NCBI GenBank assembly: GCA_030745875.1 | Contig: JASLNT010000054.1 | Coordinates: 1 to 40,363, forward strand | Direction: 5' to 3' | DNA from: Phycisphaerae bacterium | GTDB taxonomy: Bacteria; Planctomycetota; Phycisphaerae; SM23-33 | Length of the DNA stretch: 40,363 bases | Shown: positions 14,907 through 23,620 of the stretch, piece by piece | Layout: each line of letters begins with the position of its first letter | Position numbering within the stretch: position 1 is the first letter of the stretch | The notes under the pieces: model-generated | What the model was told of the DNA's origin: nothing | Database searches by the model: none | What the model saw: only the letters and a program-made list of their open reading frames with translations | Translations under genes and position numbers: made by a program

Positions 14907-15947
14907 TTACGCCTCTTTGTCGAAGAACTCCCTGATTGCGGCGGCCAGAATATCGATATCTTCGCTGGTGACGTCCAGGTGGGTCACAATGCGAATAGTC
15001 GGACCGCCCAGCATCTTTCCACCGAGAATCAGTATGCCCCGCCCAGCCAGGAACTCCACCAGGCGATCCACAATTTCCCCTGACATTGACGCGAAAACCA
15101 TGTTCGTCTGGACGGCGGCGCGATCGACCGATATCCCGTCAATATCGCTCAGCCCGCCGGCCAGTCTGGCTGCATTGGCGTGATCTTCGGCCAGACGCTC
15201 TACGTGCTGTTCCAGCGCGATGATACCAGCCGCCGCCAAAACGCCCGCCTGACGCATTCCGCCTCCGAGCACTTTCCGCCACCTGCGAGCTTCTTTCACA
15301 AGCGATTGGCTGGCGCAGAGCAGCGAACCGACCGGAGCGCCGAGCCCTTTCGACAGACAGATCGAGACCGAGTCGAAATGGCGTGCGATGTCGGAGACCG
15401 GAACCCCGAGTTTGACCGCCGCATTGAACACGCGAGCCCCGTCAAGATGTATCGACAATCCGCAGTCGCGTGCGAAAGCTTCAGCCCGGGCGAGATAGTC
15501 CATCGGCAGCGCCATGCCTCTGTGCGTGTTCTCCAGGCACAGCAGTCGCGTGCGCGCGAAGTGGAAGTCGTCGGGCTTGACCGCACGAGCTACTTTGTCG
15601 AGATCCAGCGAACCGTCGGGCTCAAGATCGATCGGTTGGGGCTGAATGCTCCCCAACACAGCCGCCCCGCCGCCCTCGTATTTGTAGGTGTGAGCGTGCT
15701 GTCCGACGATGTACTCATCACCGCGCTGGCAGTGCGCCAGTACGCCTATGAGATTGCTTTGCGTTCCGCTGGGCGCGAAAACCGCCGCTTCCTTTCCAAG
15801 CATTTCGGCGGCCAGCGCCTCCAGACGGTTTATCGTAGGGTCCTCACCGTAAACATCGTCTCCGACTTCCGCGCGCGCCATCGCCTCGCGCATGGCGTCG
15901 GTGGGCTTGGTTACCGTATCGCTTCTCAGATCAATTATCTTTTTCAT
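14907..15947 (-). CDS. ltaE: low-specificity L-threonine aldolase
   Basis: A 346-residue PLP-dependent fold-type I enzyme cleaving L-threonine or L-allo-threonine to glycine and acetaldehyde in the cytoplasm. The family N-terminus IDLRSDTVTKPTDAMREAM is intact, followed by GDDVYGEDPT, FAPSGTQSNL, the HLDGAR motif with the PLP-pyridine Asp, and the Schiff-base lysine K200 in ICLSKGLGAPVGS. The normal length and all key residues argue for activity. It starts nine bases after the end of the HZS-like gene and so probably sits at the distal end of that transcript, although its metabolic link to glycan breakdown is not obvious. Confidence 0.93.
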   Translation of the reverse strand: MKKIIDLRSDTVTKPTDAMREAMARAEVGDDVYGEDPTINRLEALAAEMLGKEAAVFAPSGTQSNLIGVLAHCQRGDEYIVGQHAHTYKYEGGGAAVLGSIQPQPIDLEPDGSLDLDKVARAVKPDDFHFARTRLLCLENTHRGMALPMDYLARAEAFARDCGLSIHLDGARVFNAAVKLGVPVSDIARHFDSVSICLSKGLGAPVGSLLCASQSLVKEARRWRKVLGGGMRQAGVLAAAGIIALEQHVERLAEDHANAARLAGGLSDIDGISVDRAAVQTNMVFASMSGEIVDRLVEFLAGRGILILGGKMLGGPTIRIVTHLDVTSEDIDILAAAIREFFDKEA

Positions 15948-15956
15948 TGTCGAGCG

Positions 15957-18878
15957 TTAATAGACCCTTCCAAAGTCGCGTTTCTGGGGTATCGCCTTGG
16001 CTCCGGGCATATCGATTCTCGGATAGGCCAGGAGCGTGGATTTAGCTTCCATTAGAACTTTGAGTATCGCCCGGTAGTCGGGATCCTTTGTCGATTTGAA
16101 CCTGGCTTTCTTGTCGTCTGCGGCGCCGCCTGCGGATTTCGCCAGCAGCTTCACGAAGTCGGGAGTCCACTGGGGATTGGTGAAGTTCAAACCCCTGGCG
16201 TCGACGCGCACCTTCTTCTCGGCGCAGATCTTTTTCAACTTATTGACCCATGGCGCGGGCTTTGGGCGTCCCTTGCCTTCAGCGGCCGGAATGGTGGTCG
16301 CATCCCGTCCGCCGGTTGAATGCGGACGCGACATGTCCCAAGTGCTGTAATACGGAACGTTGGCGTCGATCCAGGCGTAGATGCGGCGGCGGCCCTGATC
16401 GTCAACGTTGACCGGTTTGTGGTCCTTGCTGGTCGAAAGATGCTTCGATTCGATGATCTTCGTGAGTTTGCTGACCCACGACCCGGTCCCGAACGCCGGG
16501 AAGTTGCCCGTCGGACCCGGATTGATGTAGTAGTACGCCACATATCCCTTGAACACCAGCGACTGGTACGACATCGAATAGAACTGCGTTTTGTCGCCCG
16601 ACAGGTCTATACCCTTGGCAGGCGTCGCGCCCGAGTGACACTTTATGCAGTGCTTGTCGAGAACGGGCTGGACCTGCTTTACGTAATCCACCGGCCCGGC
16701 GCCCCACGCGGGGGGAGTGATCTTGTCGGGCGGTTTGCTCATACGCTTCATGTTCGTGGGATTGACCGGAGACGGTTTGAGCCGGTCTTCGTGGCAACCG
16801 ATGCAGGAAGCCTGTTCTCCGGTGGTGATCTGGGTCACCGAACCCATGCGGATGATCTCCTTACCGTTTTCGTCAAGGGCCTCGAAGTAGATCTCGGTGT
16901 TCGAAGGAACTTTGAAGTAAGCCGCCCCGCTCTCAGCCACGGGCACCGTGCCCAGATTGATCTTCACGTAGTAACTGCCCTGCCCGATTATCGGGTAGTG
17001 GTCGTGGTAACGCCCGCCTTCGGTGTTGTACTTCTTGGGCGACTGGGCCAGGATTCTCAACCGCTTGACCTGACCGCGTTTGACGCCCTGCCGCAGCAGG
17101 CCCTGGTAAACGTCCTGAACGAAGAACGTCCCCTCACCGGGCTCCTGAGGACACTCGCCCGGGATAATGTTCGGTACGGGCTTCTTGTTCAGCGACACTG
17201 CGTTGAAGCATTGCAGCTTCTCATCCTTGTACAGAGGTACGATCAGCCCGTCGTGTTTGAGAATCGCTATATGATATCGCCCGGTCCGTCCGTCGGAAAC
17301 CAGCGAGTAGTCGCGGGTAACCGGATACGGATCGGTGAATGAATTGCGATACAATCTGTCGCCCGGAGCCCAGTTCGTGTGCTTCCAGTCCCTGCCGACG
17401 GTGACCTTGTACGGCGTGGCGTTGGTGATCTTGGTCATACCCTTGGGATTCTCAACGCCCAGGGACCGGTCGACGATTGCTATGTCGCCCAGCGGAACGT
17501 GGTGATGGGCCGCCATCGTGACGATCACCTTCTTCGTGCCCGGTATCTCCTTGCCTCCGTAAACAGAATTAGGCACCGTCAGGGTGTTTCCGTGATACAG
17601 CTTAAGTTGCCTGCCGCTGGGGTTGATCGTCCAGAGACCCTCCCACATGAAGATGTTCTTGTCCTGGTACTCCCATCGCGTACAGAGGATCGACCCGTCA
17701 GCCAGCACGGAAGGCGAGATGGTGCAAAGGGTCGTCCAGTCAAAGCGGCGCATGTTGGAACCGTCGGGGTTAACAGCATACAAGGCGCATGCGAGGAAGT
17801 TCTGGCAGAGCGAGAACGACTCGACTCGCGACGAGCTGAAAATGATCCGCCCATCGCCGTAGTAGATCGGGCTCACGTCGTGGAACGGGCCTTTGGTGAT
17901 CTGGCGCATTGCGGTTCCGTCGACATTGATCTCCCAGATATGGAACGGTTTGCTGGTGTCCTCCTTGTACGAAAACAGCAGTTTCTTACCGTCGAACGAG
18001 GGGCTCATGTCGAATATGAAACCTTCTGCAGTCTCGAAAACTGTTTTAGGCGCGACGTCCGGTCTTGCGGGATCGTACGTGCAAATCGCCGCGCCGCGTC
18101 CGGTCCGGCGGGCGAACATCGTGGCGTTCGTACCGCTCATACCGTAGTTCTGGCGCTTGATGAACGCGATCGGCGGGCAGTCTTTGGTGAGTTTGAGGAG
18201 TCTGGCTTTTTCGGCGGCGATTTTGGCTTTCTCCTCGGCTGTCAGCACTTTCCTGGTGAACGAGTCCATGTCAGGGCTGTGCTCGACGCGTTTGGTGCGG
18301 TACAGCATCTTACCGTCGGGCGTAGTAACGCGGATGTTCTTGTACTGAACCTGCGTGCTCCAGCTGCCCAAACCGATGCCTCCGGCCTTGTGGCTGAAGT
18401 GCCTTATGTCGTGTATGAGCTTACCGTTCAAGTAGCATTTGATGGAAGGACCTTTGACCTTGATCGCAATGCGATACCATTTCCCGTTCTTGATCGAACC
18501 TCTGGCCTTCGTGAAGCTCCCCTTGCCGCCGCGCCCGCGCGACTCGACCGCATGCGCGGAATTACGCCATCCGCCGAGATTCCACCAGTAGAAGTTATTC
18601 TTATCGGCCGCTCGGAAGATTATCAGGAAACCTTCGGACCCGCTGATCCTGCGGGCTTCGAGTTCGTAAGTGTAGTCGGTCCACCTGGTGAATTTTGGAA
18701 AGGTCCGGCAGTCGGTTCCGCCTGCGGCCTGTGCGTAGATATCGTTCTTGTGAATCCACCGCCCCTTGGCGGGTGTCCAGTCCTTAAACGACTGATAAAC
18801 CTCCGCGGCCCGCACGGCGGAAACGCCCGACGCCAGAATCGCCGCCATCACTGCTAAACGCCTTAAACTGCTGAACAT
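15957..18878 (-). CDS. HZS-alpha-like PD40 propeller / diheme cytochrome c protein (copy 1)
   Basis: A 973-residue exported protein. Signal peptide ~1-25. Residues ~30-190 look like a LamG/concanavalin-type domain (FLIIFRAADKNNFYWWNLGGW), as seen behind some arabinofuranosidases. Residues ~240-560 hold a TolB/PD40 propeller (DMSPSFDGKKLLFSY, VSPIYYGDGRIIFSSSR, ISPSVLADGSILCTRWEY). Then comes a middle domain with heme c motif C692IGCH696 and a C-terminal cytochrome-like region with C744IKCH748. This order matches the hydrazine synthase alpha-subunit-like family, common in planctomycetes without anammox. Residue His+4 of the first motif is Leu, where I recall a Tyr heme ligand in true hydrazine synthase, so that activity is not expected. 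It lies in the minus arm of the glycan locus, 38 bp after the propeller gene. Likely periplasmic electron transfer or sugar oxidation, inferred. Confidence 0.82.
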   Translation of the reverse strand: MFSSLRRLAVMAAILASGVSAVRAAEVYQSFKDWTPAKGRWIHKNDIYAQAAGGTDCRTFPKFTRWTDYTYELEARRISGSEGFLIIFRAADKNNFYWWNLGGWRNSAHAVESRGRGGKGSFTKARGSIKNGKWYRIAIKVKGPSIKCYLNGKLIHDIRHFSHKAGGIGLGSWSTQVQYKNIRVTTPDGKMLYRTKRVEHSPDMDSFTRKVLTAEEKAKIAAEKARLLKLTKDCPPIAFIKRQNYGMSGTNATMFARRTGRGAAICTYDPARPDVAPKTVFETAEGFIFDMSPSFDGKKLLFSYKEDTSKPFHIWEINVDGTAMRQITKGPFHDVSPIYYGDGRIIFSSSRVESFSLCQNFLACALYAVNPDGSNMRRFDWTTLCTISPSVLADGSILCTRWEYQDKNIFMWEGLWTINPSGRQLKLYHGNTLTVPNSVYGGKEIPGTKKVIVTMAAHHHVPLGDIAIVDRSLGVENPKGMTKITNATPYKVTVGRDWKHTNWAPGDRLYRNSFTDPYPVTRDYSLVSDGRTGRYHIAILKHDGLIVPLYKDEKLQCFNAVSLNKKPVPNIIPGECPQEPGEGTFFVQDVYQGLLRQGVKRGQVKRLRILAQSPKKYNTEGGRYHDHYPIIGQGSYYVKINLGTVPVAESGAAYFKVPSNTEIYFEALDENGKEIIRMGSVTQITTGEQASCIGCHEDRLKPSPVNPTNMKRMSKPPDKITPPAWGAGPVDYVKQVQPVLDKHCIKCHSGATPAKGIDLSGDKTQFYSMSYQSLVFKGYVAYYYINPGPTGNFPAFGTGSWVSKLTKIIESKHLSTSKDHKPVNVDDQGRRRIYAWIDANVPYYSTWDMSRPHSTGGRDATTIPAAEGKGRPKPAPWVNKLKKICAEKKVRVDARGLNFTNPQWTPDFVKLLAKSAGGAADDKKARFKSTKDPDYRAILKVLMEAKSTLLAYPRIDMPGAKAIPQKRDFGRVY

Positions 18879-18916
18879 ACGCCAGTCCTCAATAGTGTTT
18901 CGAACTCACCGCCTGC

Positions 18917-19852
18917 CTATCTTAACGCCGGGCCGGGCAGCGGCTTGCCTTTTTCGTCAAGAATCTGGAGCGCCATCATGTGCCTGTCGCCGCCCTTTTC
19001 CGGACCGGCGTAGCGCCAAACAACTTTCTTCTCACGGTTTACCTCCAGCAGACCGGCGCCGTTTTTGCCCCGGGTAGCCCCATATACGCCCATCGCAACG
19101 TTCCCGTTGGGCAGAATGTGGATCCCGCATATCATGCCGATCTTGACGTCCTTGATGTCCTTCTTGTCAAACCGCCAGACCTCCTTGCCTTTCGGGTCGA
19201 ATTCGGTGACGCTGTTGATATGCCCGACTACGGTGTTGCCGTTGGGCAACCGGACAGCGGAAAAAGCAATCGGCTTGGTCGCAACTTCGAAGACTACTTT
19301 GCCCGTCGGCGTGTATTCGCGAACCATGGCTTTGGCTTTGTAGGCGACGAGGTAGTTTCCATTGGGAAGTTTGCGAACGTGTCGCAGGTTGTTATGGCTT
19401 CCGGGCTGGCAGAGCGGGAGTTTCAGTTCGAATACGATCTTGCCCTTGGGATCCACTTCCACGATACGCCCGGCTGAATTCTCACCGACCATTGTGTTCC
19501 CGTTGGCCAGGCGTTGGCAGGAGAACGTCCCGCCGCCCTTCTGCATCGCCGGCTTGTAGCTCCAGACGATCTTGTTCTTCTTCGGGTTGATCTCGACAAC
19601 GTTATTGTCCGCCAGCAGAACATTACCGTTCTTGAGCATCCAAATATCGCTGCAATTGCCCCCCTTGTGCTTCCAGAGGATCTTACCGTTGCTGCCCAGC
19701 AGCACGATTCTGCCCGTACCGGTCGCCAGCACCTGCCCCTTGAACGTCCCGTGCAGGACTTTTGCATCAGTTGCATCGGCGCCGTTAAGCGACGCAGGAC
19801 CGACAATGGACAACACTACCGCCAACAGGACGACAAGAGTGATTTTCCGCAT
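18917..19852 (-). CDS. secreted PQQ/WD40-like beta-propeller protein
   Basis: A 311-residue exported protein. ATG 19852 has GGAG seven bases upstream, and the signal peptide covers ~1-24 (ITLVVLLAVVLSIVGPASL). The mature part is made of blades of the form 'LPNGNTVVGH..VTEFDPKGKEVWRF', 'LANGNTMVGEN..IVEVDPKGKIVFEL' and 'LPNGNYLVAY', repeated six to seven times, as in arylsulfotransferase-like and PQQ-like propellers. No PQQ-binding or catalytic residues can be assigned. It may bind a carbohydrate or act as a scaffold in the glycan locus. A CTTGCCA-type promoter lies 87 bp upstream, so it and the HZS-like gene can be transcribed apart from GH20. Confidence 0.78.
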   Translation of the reverse strand: MRKITLVVLLAVVLSIVGPASLNGADATDAKVLHGTFKGQVLATGTGRIVLLGSNGKILWKHKGGNCSDIWMLKNGNVLLADNNVVEINPKKNKIVWSYKPAMQKGGGTFSCQRLANGNTMVGENSAGRIVEVDPKGKIVFELKLPLCQPGSHNNLRHVRKLPNGNYLVAYKAKAMVREYTPTGKVVFEVATKPIAFSAVRLPNGNTVVGHINSVTEFDPKGKEVWRFDKKDIKDVKIGMICGIHILPNGNVAMGVYGATRGKNGAGLLEVNREKKVVWRYAGPEKGGDRHMMALQILDEKGKPLPGPALR

Positions 19853-19938
19853 AGCTTTACTCCAGGGATATTGGCCCGGCCGATAACGACGCCCTACACA
19901 TTTCGAGCAACTCGCACCGCGCACGAACTCATACCCAT

Positions 19939-19967
19939 ATTCTCCAGATCAGGCGGTCCGATGGCAA
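19939..19967 (-). promoter_or_regulatory. CTTGCCATCG-type promoter for the gene at 19852
   Basis: Minus strand TTGCCA (19967-19962), 17-bp spacer, GAGAAT (19944-19939). The surrounding ATGATCCCTCTTGCCATCG matches, with two differences, the site upstream of the esterase gene at 23560-23542. Confidence 0.45.
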
Positions 19968-20001
19968 GAGGGATCATGCGGACCGGCGCGCCAATCGCAT
20001 T

Positions 20002-21573
20002 TCACGGTCCGATAGGTTCTTTCACCGCTGTCGGATCGAACGGATTGAAATAGTAGATTCCCCACTTGTCGTACTGTTTCAGGTGCGTTTTGAGACGCTT
20101 CTGAAAGTCGGGGTAGTCCTTGTTTGCCTTCTGGGTCCAGGCGGCTTCAGCCAGAGCGGCCAGGCGGGGAAAGGTCATGAACTCCAGTCGCTTGACTTCC
20201 TTGATCTTCTCGGTCCAGACGCAGGTCTGAATCCCCATGATTTGGGCCTGAGCTTTCTTGTCGTACTTATCTATGAGTCCTTCGGGAAAAGCGTGAACTC
20301 CTCGCAAGTCACCGAACTTCTTTTTCCAGCGGCGCCCGCATTTGTGCGAACTATGCTGCACAAAGTCAAAGTAGCATGGAACGCGCGGGCACAGGATGAC
20401 CTTGAACCCTTTGTTCAGTGCGCTGTCCAGCGCCTCGGGCTTGTTGTGACGCCACCACATAACGATCGCCTGTGAAGGCTTAATCCCGGACTCGGTCACC
20501 TCATCCCACCCGATCGTCGTCTTGCCCAAACCGGATATCACGCCCGCCATACGACGATTGAAGTAGTGTTCGATCTCCAGGAGCGTTGTATATCCGGATT
20601 TTTTCATTCGGGCCTGCACGTCCGGCAGAGTCAGCCATTTGGCGTTTCCGTAATGCGCTTCATCACCGCCGTAATGCAGCCACCGACCGGGAAACAACCC
20701 CGCAGTCTCGGTCAGAATATCGGTGAGATACGCATAGGTCGCCTCTTTCCCCGGGTTGAAAGTGAAATCGGGCAACCGCCTGGAACCGCCGCCCGAGAAC
20801 TCGGGATAAGCCCGGTTGGCGGCTCCGGCGTGTCCGGGCATGTCGATCTCCGGAACAACCGTAATCCCGCGAACTCGCGCATACTCTACGATCTTCTTTA
20901 TGTCGGCCTGGGTGTAGAATCGGGCCGGCGCGTCGGCGTCGGTGTGGTGGCCTTTGGCTCCAACGGTGGTGAGTTTGGGGTACTTCTTGATCTCGATGCG
21001 CCATCCGGGCGCGTCCGTCAAGTGCCAGTGAAACCGATTGAGTTTATAGTACGCCATCCTGTCCAGGAGTTTTAGAACCTCCCCGGTTCCGAAGAAATGG
21101 CGCGACTCATCCAGCATTAGACCTCGCCAACCGTACCGGGGCTTGTCGCGCACGCTCATCTGCGGAATCTCCGTCGAAGCGTCGACGAGTTGGCGGAGCG
21201 ACTGAATCCCGTGAAGAACGCCGTATTTCGTATTGGCGGTGATCTTCACTCCGCCAGCCGACACGTCGAGCATATACCCCTCTTTCCCGAGCCCCAGGTC
21301 TTTGACCGCCAGGTCCAGCACAATCGTGTTGGCGCCGGTCTTCTTCACGACCTTCAGCTTCATACCGCAGCTTCCCTTCAGATACCCCGAAAGCAGCACA
21401 ACCGCCTCATTCAGCTTCTCCGCGCCGGTAGCCCGGACGATCTTCGTTTCACCGTTGAGCGTGAACTTACCGTCTTTCAGCACGATCTTCTCCGGCTTGG
21501 GAATGATCCCCTGGGCGAACACAGCATTGCCGCATGCCCAAACTGCGATAAGAACTACTATGATCTTCTTCAT
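20002..21573 (-). CDS. secreted GH20 beta-N-acetylhexosaminidase
   Basis: A 523-residue exo-glycosidase removing terminal GlcNAc or GalNAc by substrate-assisted catalysis. Signal peptide ~1-20 (IIVVLIAVWACGNAVFA). The GH20b-like N-domain (~22-130, IIPKPEKIVLKDGKFTL) precedes the TIM barrel (YGWRGLMLDESRHF, FHWHLTDAPGWRIEI, VVPEIDMPGHA). The catalytic pair D304-E305 lies in HYGGDEAH, and the active-site Trp is in MWWRHNKP/VWTEKI. All hallmarks are intact. It starts 44 bp after the esterase gene and is probably co-transcribed. With the sulfatases and heparinase-like lyase across the divergent promoter, it points to an amino-sugar-containing sulfated polymer. Confidence 0.93.
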   Translation of the reverse strand: MKKIIVVLIAVWACGNAVFAQGIIPKPEKIVLKDGKFTLNGETKIVRATGAEKLNEAVVLLSGYLKGSCGMKLKVVKKTGANTIVLDLAVKDLGLGKEGYMLDVSAGGVKITANTKYGVLHGIQSLRQLVDASTEIPQMSVRDKPRYGWRGLMLDESRHFFGTGEVLKLLDRMAYYKLNRFHWHLTDAPGWRIEIKKYPKLTTVGAKGHHTDADAPARFYTQADIKKIVEYARVRGITVVPEIDMPGHAGAANRAYPEFSGGGSRRLPDFTFNPGKEATYAYLTDILTETAGLFPGRWLHYGGDEAHYGNAKWLTLPDVQARMKKSGYTTLLEIEHYFNRRMAGVISGLGKTTIGWDEVTESGIKPSQAIVMWWRHNKPEALDSALNKGFKVILCPRVPCYFDFVQHSSHKCGRRWKKKFGDLRGVHAFPEGLIDKYDKKAQAQIMGIQTCVWTEKIKEVKRLEFMTFPRLAALAEAAWTQKANKDYPDFQKRLKTHLKQYDKWGIYYFNPFDPTAVKEPIGP

Positions 21574-21617
21574 TATGGCGGTATTCCTTCGTTTACGGTC
21601 CGCGGGCGGAAGCGAAC

Positions 21618-23459
21618 TTATCGGTTGATCGTCAGAGTCATCTTCTCAGCGGTGATCTTCAGACCCGGGATCGTGATTAGTCCGGAGGCGTCGGCCTTTA
21701 CCGAACCTCTTGCCCGCCCAAAGGTCCACTTGAACGCCTCGCCAGGCTTGACCTTAAGGTTCTGGATGCGCCTCAGTGAAACATCCGCAGTCGCATTCTC
21801 GGGGATCTCGAAGGACGTCTTCAGGTTCTTCGCCGAAACCAGGAACAGCGACATCTCAAGCTTGTCCTTCGTGTCGGAAATGTTCGTCCATCGGAAGAAC
21901 GCGTTGATCTGCCCCGGAGCCTTATCGCCCGTATTGTCCGGCCAGGGGAGCTTGCTGTTGCATGAAGCGTTGGTGAAGACAGCGTAAGCCTGATTCTTCT
22001 TCACGCCCAGCCAGTCGAACGAATTGATCAGATCGTTCACCTTCATGATCTGCGCGTGGTTGTTGGCGTGTCCGAACGGTCCCCAGTAGAAGTACAGCGA
22101 GTACTTTCGGTCGTTCATAGCCTTTGCGAAGCGATCGTGGCCGCGGGACCAACCGTCGTTTTGGCCCGAATAGTCGATCACTACCGGAGGATCCGATCGT
22201 TTTGCGTTCCTGGGGATCGACTGCGGCGGAAAACCCATGCGATGCGAAACGTGTTCGACACCGGCGGGAACATTGGCCTTGATCGCCGCGAAGATATCGC
22301 CGTTAGGAATCCCAATACCAAGCGTTCCGCTGCCGCCCATTGAGTTGCCGCACAGGTAAACGCGATTGGGATCGATCTTGTAGGTCTTGACGGCCCACTT
22401 GACCGTATCGATCACGCGACGCTCTACGGGCCTCGCATCGGCGCCTGAGTTCATCTTAGTCAGGTTCTTATCCCGAGCGTGCATACCGCCCCACCACCAG
22501 TCGCCTCGATTGGCGCGGCAGTCGAGATACAGCGCGTAGAAATCAGCGGGCGGATGGTAGATATCGTGGTTGCCCACCCTGCTGGTGCATCTTACGCAGG
22601 ACCATACGTCGTGCCCAGCCGAGTGTAGAACAACGTAAAGCGGGGCGTTGTCCCGTTTGGTTTTCGGATGGACTACAACGAAGCTGTCTGTCTGCGGGTT
22701 GGCGTATCCCCACTCTTTCTTCACGCCATGCTGAAACACCTCCAGCGTCCTCCCGCTGACGGACAGCCCCTTGGCCTTGGGCACATCCTCGATCCGCTTT
22801 TTCGTCGGCGTCCAGTCGGACGGAGCCTTGGCGGCTGAGGGATCGACCTCTTTGACCGCAACGACGTTGACCTGCACGAACTGGCCGTTATACGGTTTTT
22901 CTTCGACGCCGGGGACGGTCAGCTTCTTGAAGTTCGCGATCATCTTGCCGTTCTGACCGTCTCCCGACATAGTCAGCTCGGCTCCGCCGTCGATCTCGAT
23001 CGCAGCGGTGTAGTCGATCGTAAACACGTCGTGCGCCACGCGATCGCAGCGGTTCAGGAAGTAGTGCGATTTGGGCGATGAGACTTCGAGCTTGTAGATG
23101 TTGTACCCGCCATTGTTCCCCGACCCGCCGATGTAGAAGTACTCACCGTCCTTCACGCCGCCCTTGTACCGCATCGGCTCGACCACGCCGCGGAAGCGCA
23201 ACGTAACCTTGTACCGCTTACCCTTCTCGCCGCCAAAGTTCCGCTTCTCGGTAAAGTTATCGGTCTTGTTCGGATCCCCGGTCACCAGGGCGGACCTGCA
23301 GACCGCCCCCTTGCCGAGTTTCTTCTCCATAGGGTCTGCGCTGGGGAATTTCCAACGAAAACCATCAAGCTCGGCCCCCGGTTTGCCCGCCTGGCACGCC
23401 GGGGCGATCAGCGTAATGCAGAATGAGATAACGAAAATCAGTGACAAGCGCAATTTCAT
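21618..23459 (-). CDS. secreted alpha/beta hydrolase (esterase) with N-terminal carbohydrate-binding-like domain
   Basis: A 613-residue protein. ATG 23459 has GGAG seven bases upstream; signal peptide ~1-24 (LSLIFVISFCITLIAPACQA). Residues ~60-200 form a beta-rich, galactose-binding-like region. The hydrolase core follows (LYVVLHSAGHD, then LCGNSMGGSGT with nucleophile S373, acid candidate SGQNDGW, His candidate FGHANNH). It resembles polyhydroxybutyrate-depolymerase/acetyl xylan esterase-type enzymes, so it may deacetylate or de-esterify the glycan handled by this locus. The C-terminal ~100 residues look like a beta-sandwich. It is the first gene of the minus arm, with a probable promoter in the shared spacer. 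Confidence 0.82.
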   Translation of the reverse strand: MKLRLSLIFVISFCITLIAPACQAGKPGAELDGFRWKFPSADPMEKKLGKGAVCRSALVTGDPNKTDNFTEKRNFGGEKGKRYKVTLRFRGVVEPMRYKGGVKDGEYFYIGGSGNNGGYNIYKLEVSSPKSHYFLNRCDRVAHDVFTIDYTAAIEIDGGAELTMSGDGQNGKMIANFKKLTVPGVEEKPYNGQFVQVNVVAVKEVDPSAAKAPSDWTPTKKRIEDVPKAKGLSVSGRTLEVFQHGVKKEWGYANPQTDSFVVVHPKTKRDNAPLYVVLHSAGHDVWSCVRCTSRVGNHDIYHPPADFYALYLDCRANRGDWWWGGMHARDKNLTKMNSGADARPVERRVIDTVKWAVKTYKIDPNRVYLCGNSMGGSGTLGIGIPNGDIFAAIKANVPAGVEHVSHRMGFPPQSIPRNAKRSDPPVVIDYSGQNDGWSRGHDRFAKAMNDRKYSLYFYWGPFGHANNHAQIMKVNDLINSFDWLGVKKNQAYAVFTNASCNSKLPWPDNTGDKAPGQINAFFRWTNISDTKDKLEMSLFLVSAKNLKTSFEIPENATADVSLRRIQNLKVKPGEAFKWTFGRARGSVKADASGLITIPGLKITAEKMTLTINR

Positions 23460-23521
23460 AGTTGGGCTCCTGGTTGGAGGGCGTAATACGGCCGACACAA
23501 TCAATCCTGTTCGAACCGCCT

Positions 23522-23550
23522 ATTGCAGCAGAAGCGGGGGGCGATGGCAA
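23522..23550 (-). promoter_or_regulatory. CTTGCCATCG-type promoter for the minus arm of the glycan locus
   Basis: Minus strand TTGCCA (23550-23545), 17-bp spacer, TGCAAT (23527-23522). It sits in ATGCTCCCCCTTGCCATCG, nearly the same as the site at 19976-19958. The -10 is weak, so an activator may be needed. No clear plus-strand promoter was recognised in the spacer. Confidence 0.4.
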
Positions 23551-23620
23551 GGGGGAGCATTTGTGTTAGGAGTTTTGAATCGTCGGGTTTATGATGCGTT
23601 GAACTACTTGAGGTGACCGG

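Noticed and set aside
15957..18878. Anammox hydrazine synthase alpha subunit
   Set aside because: The fold order and heme motifs match the family, but the recalled Tyr ligand position is Leu, no beta/gamma subunits are present, and the gene sits in a glycan locus.
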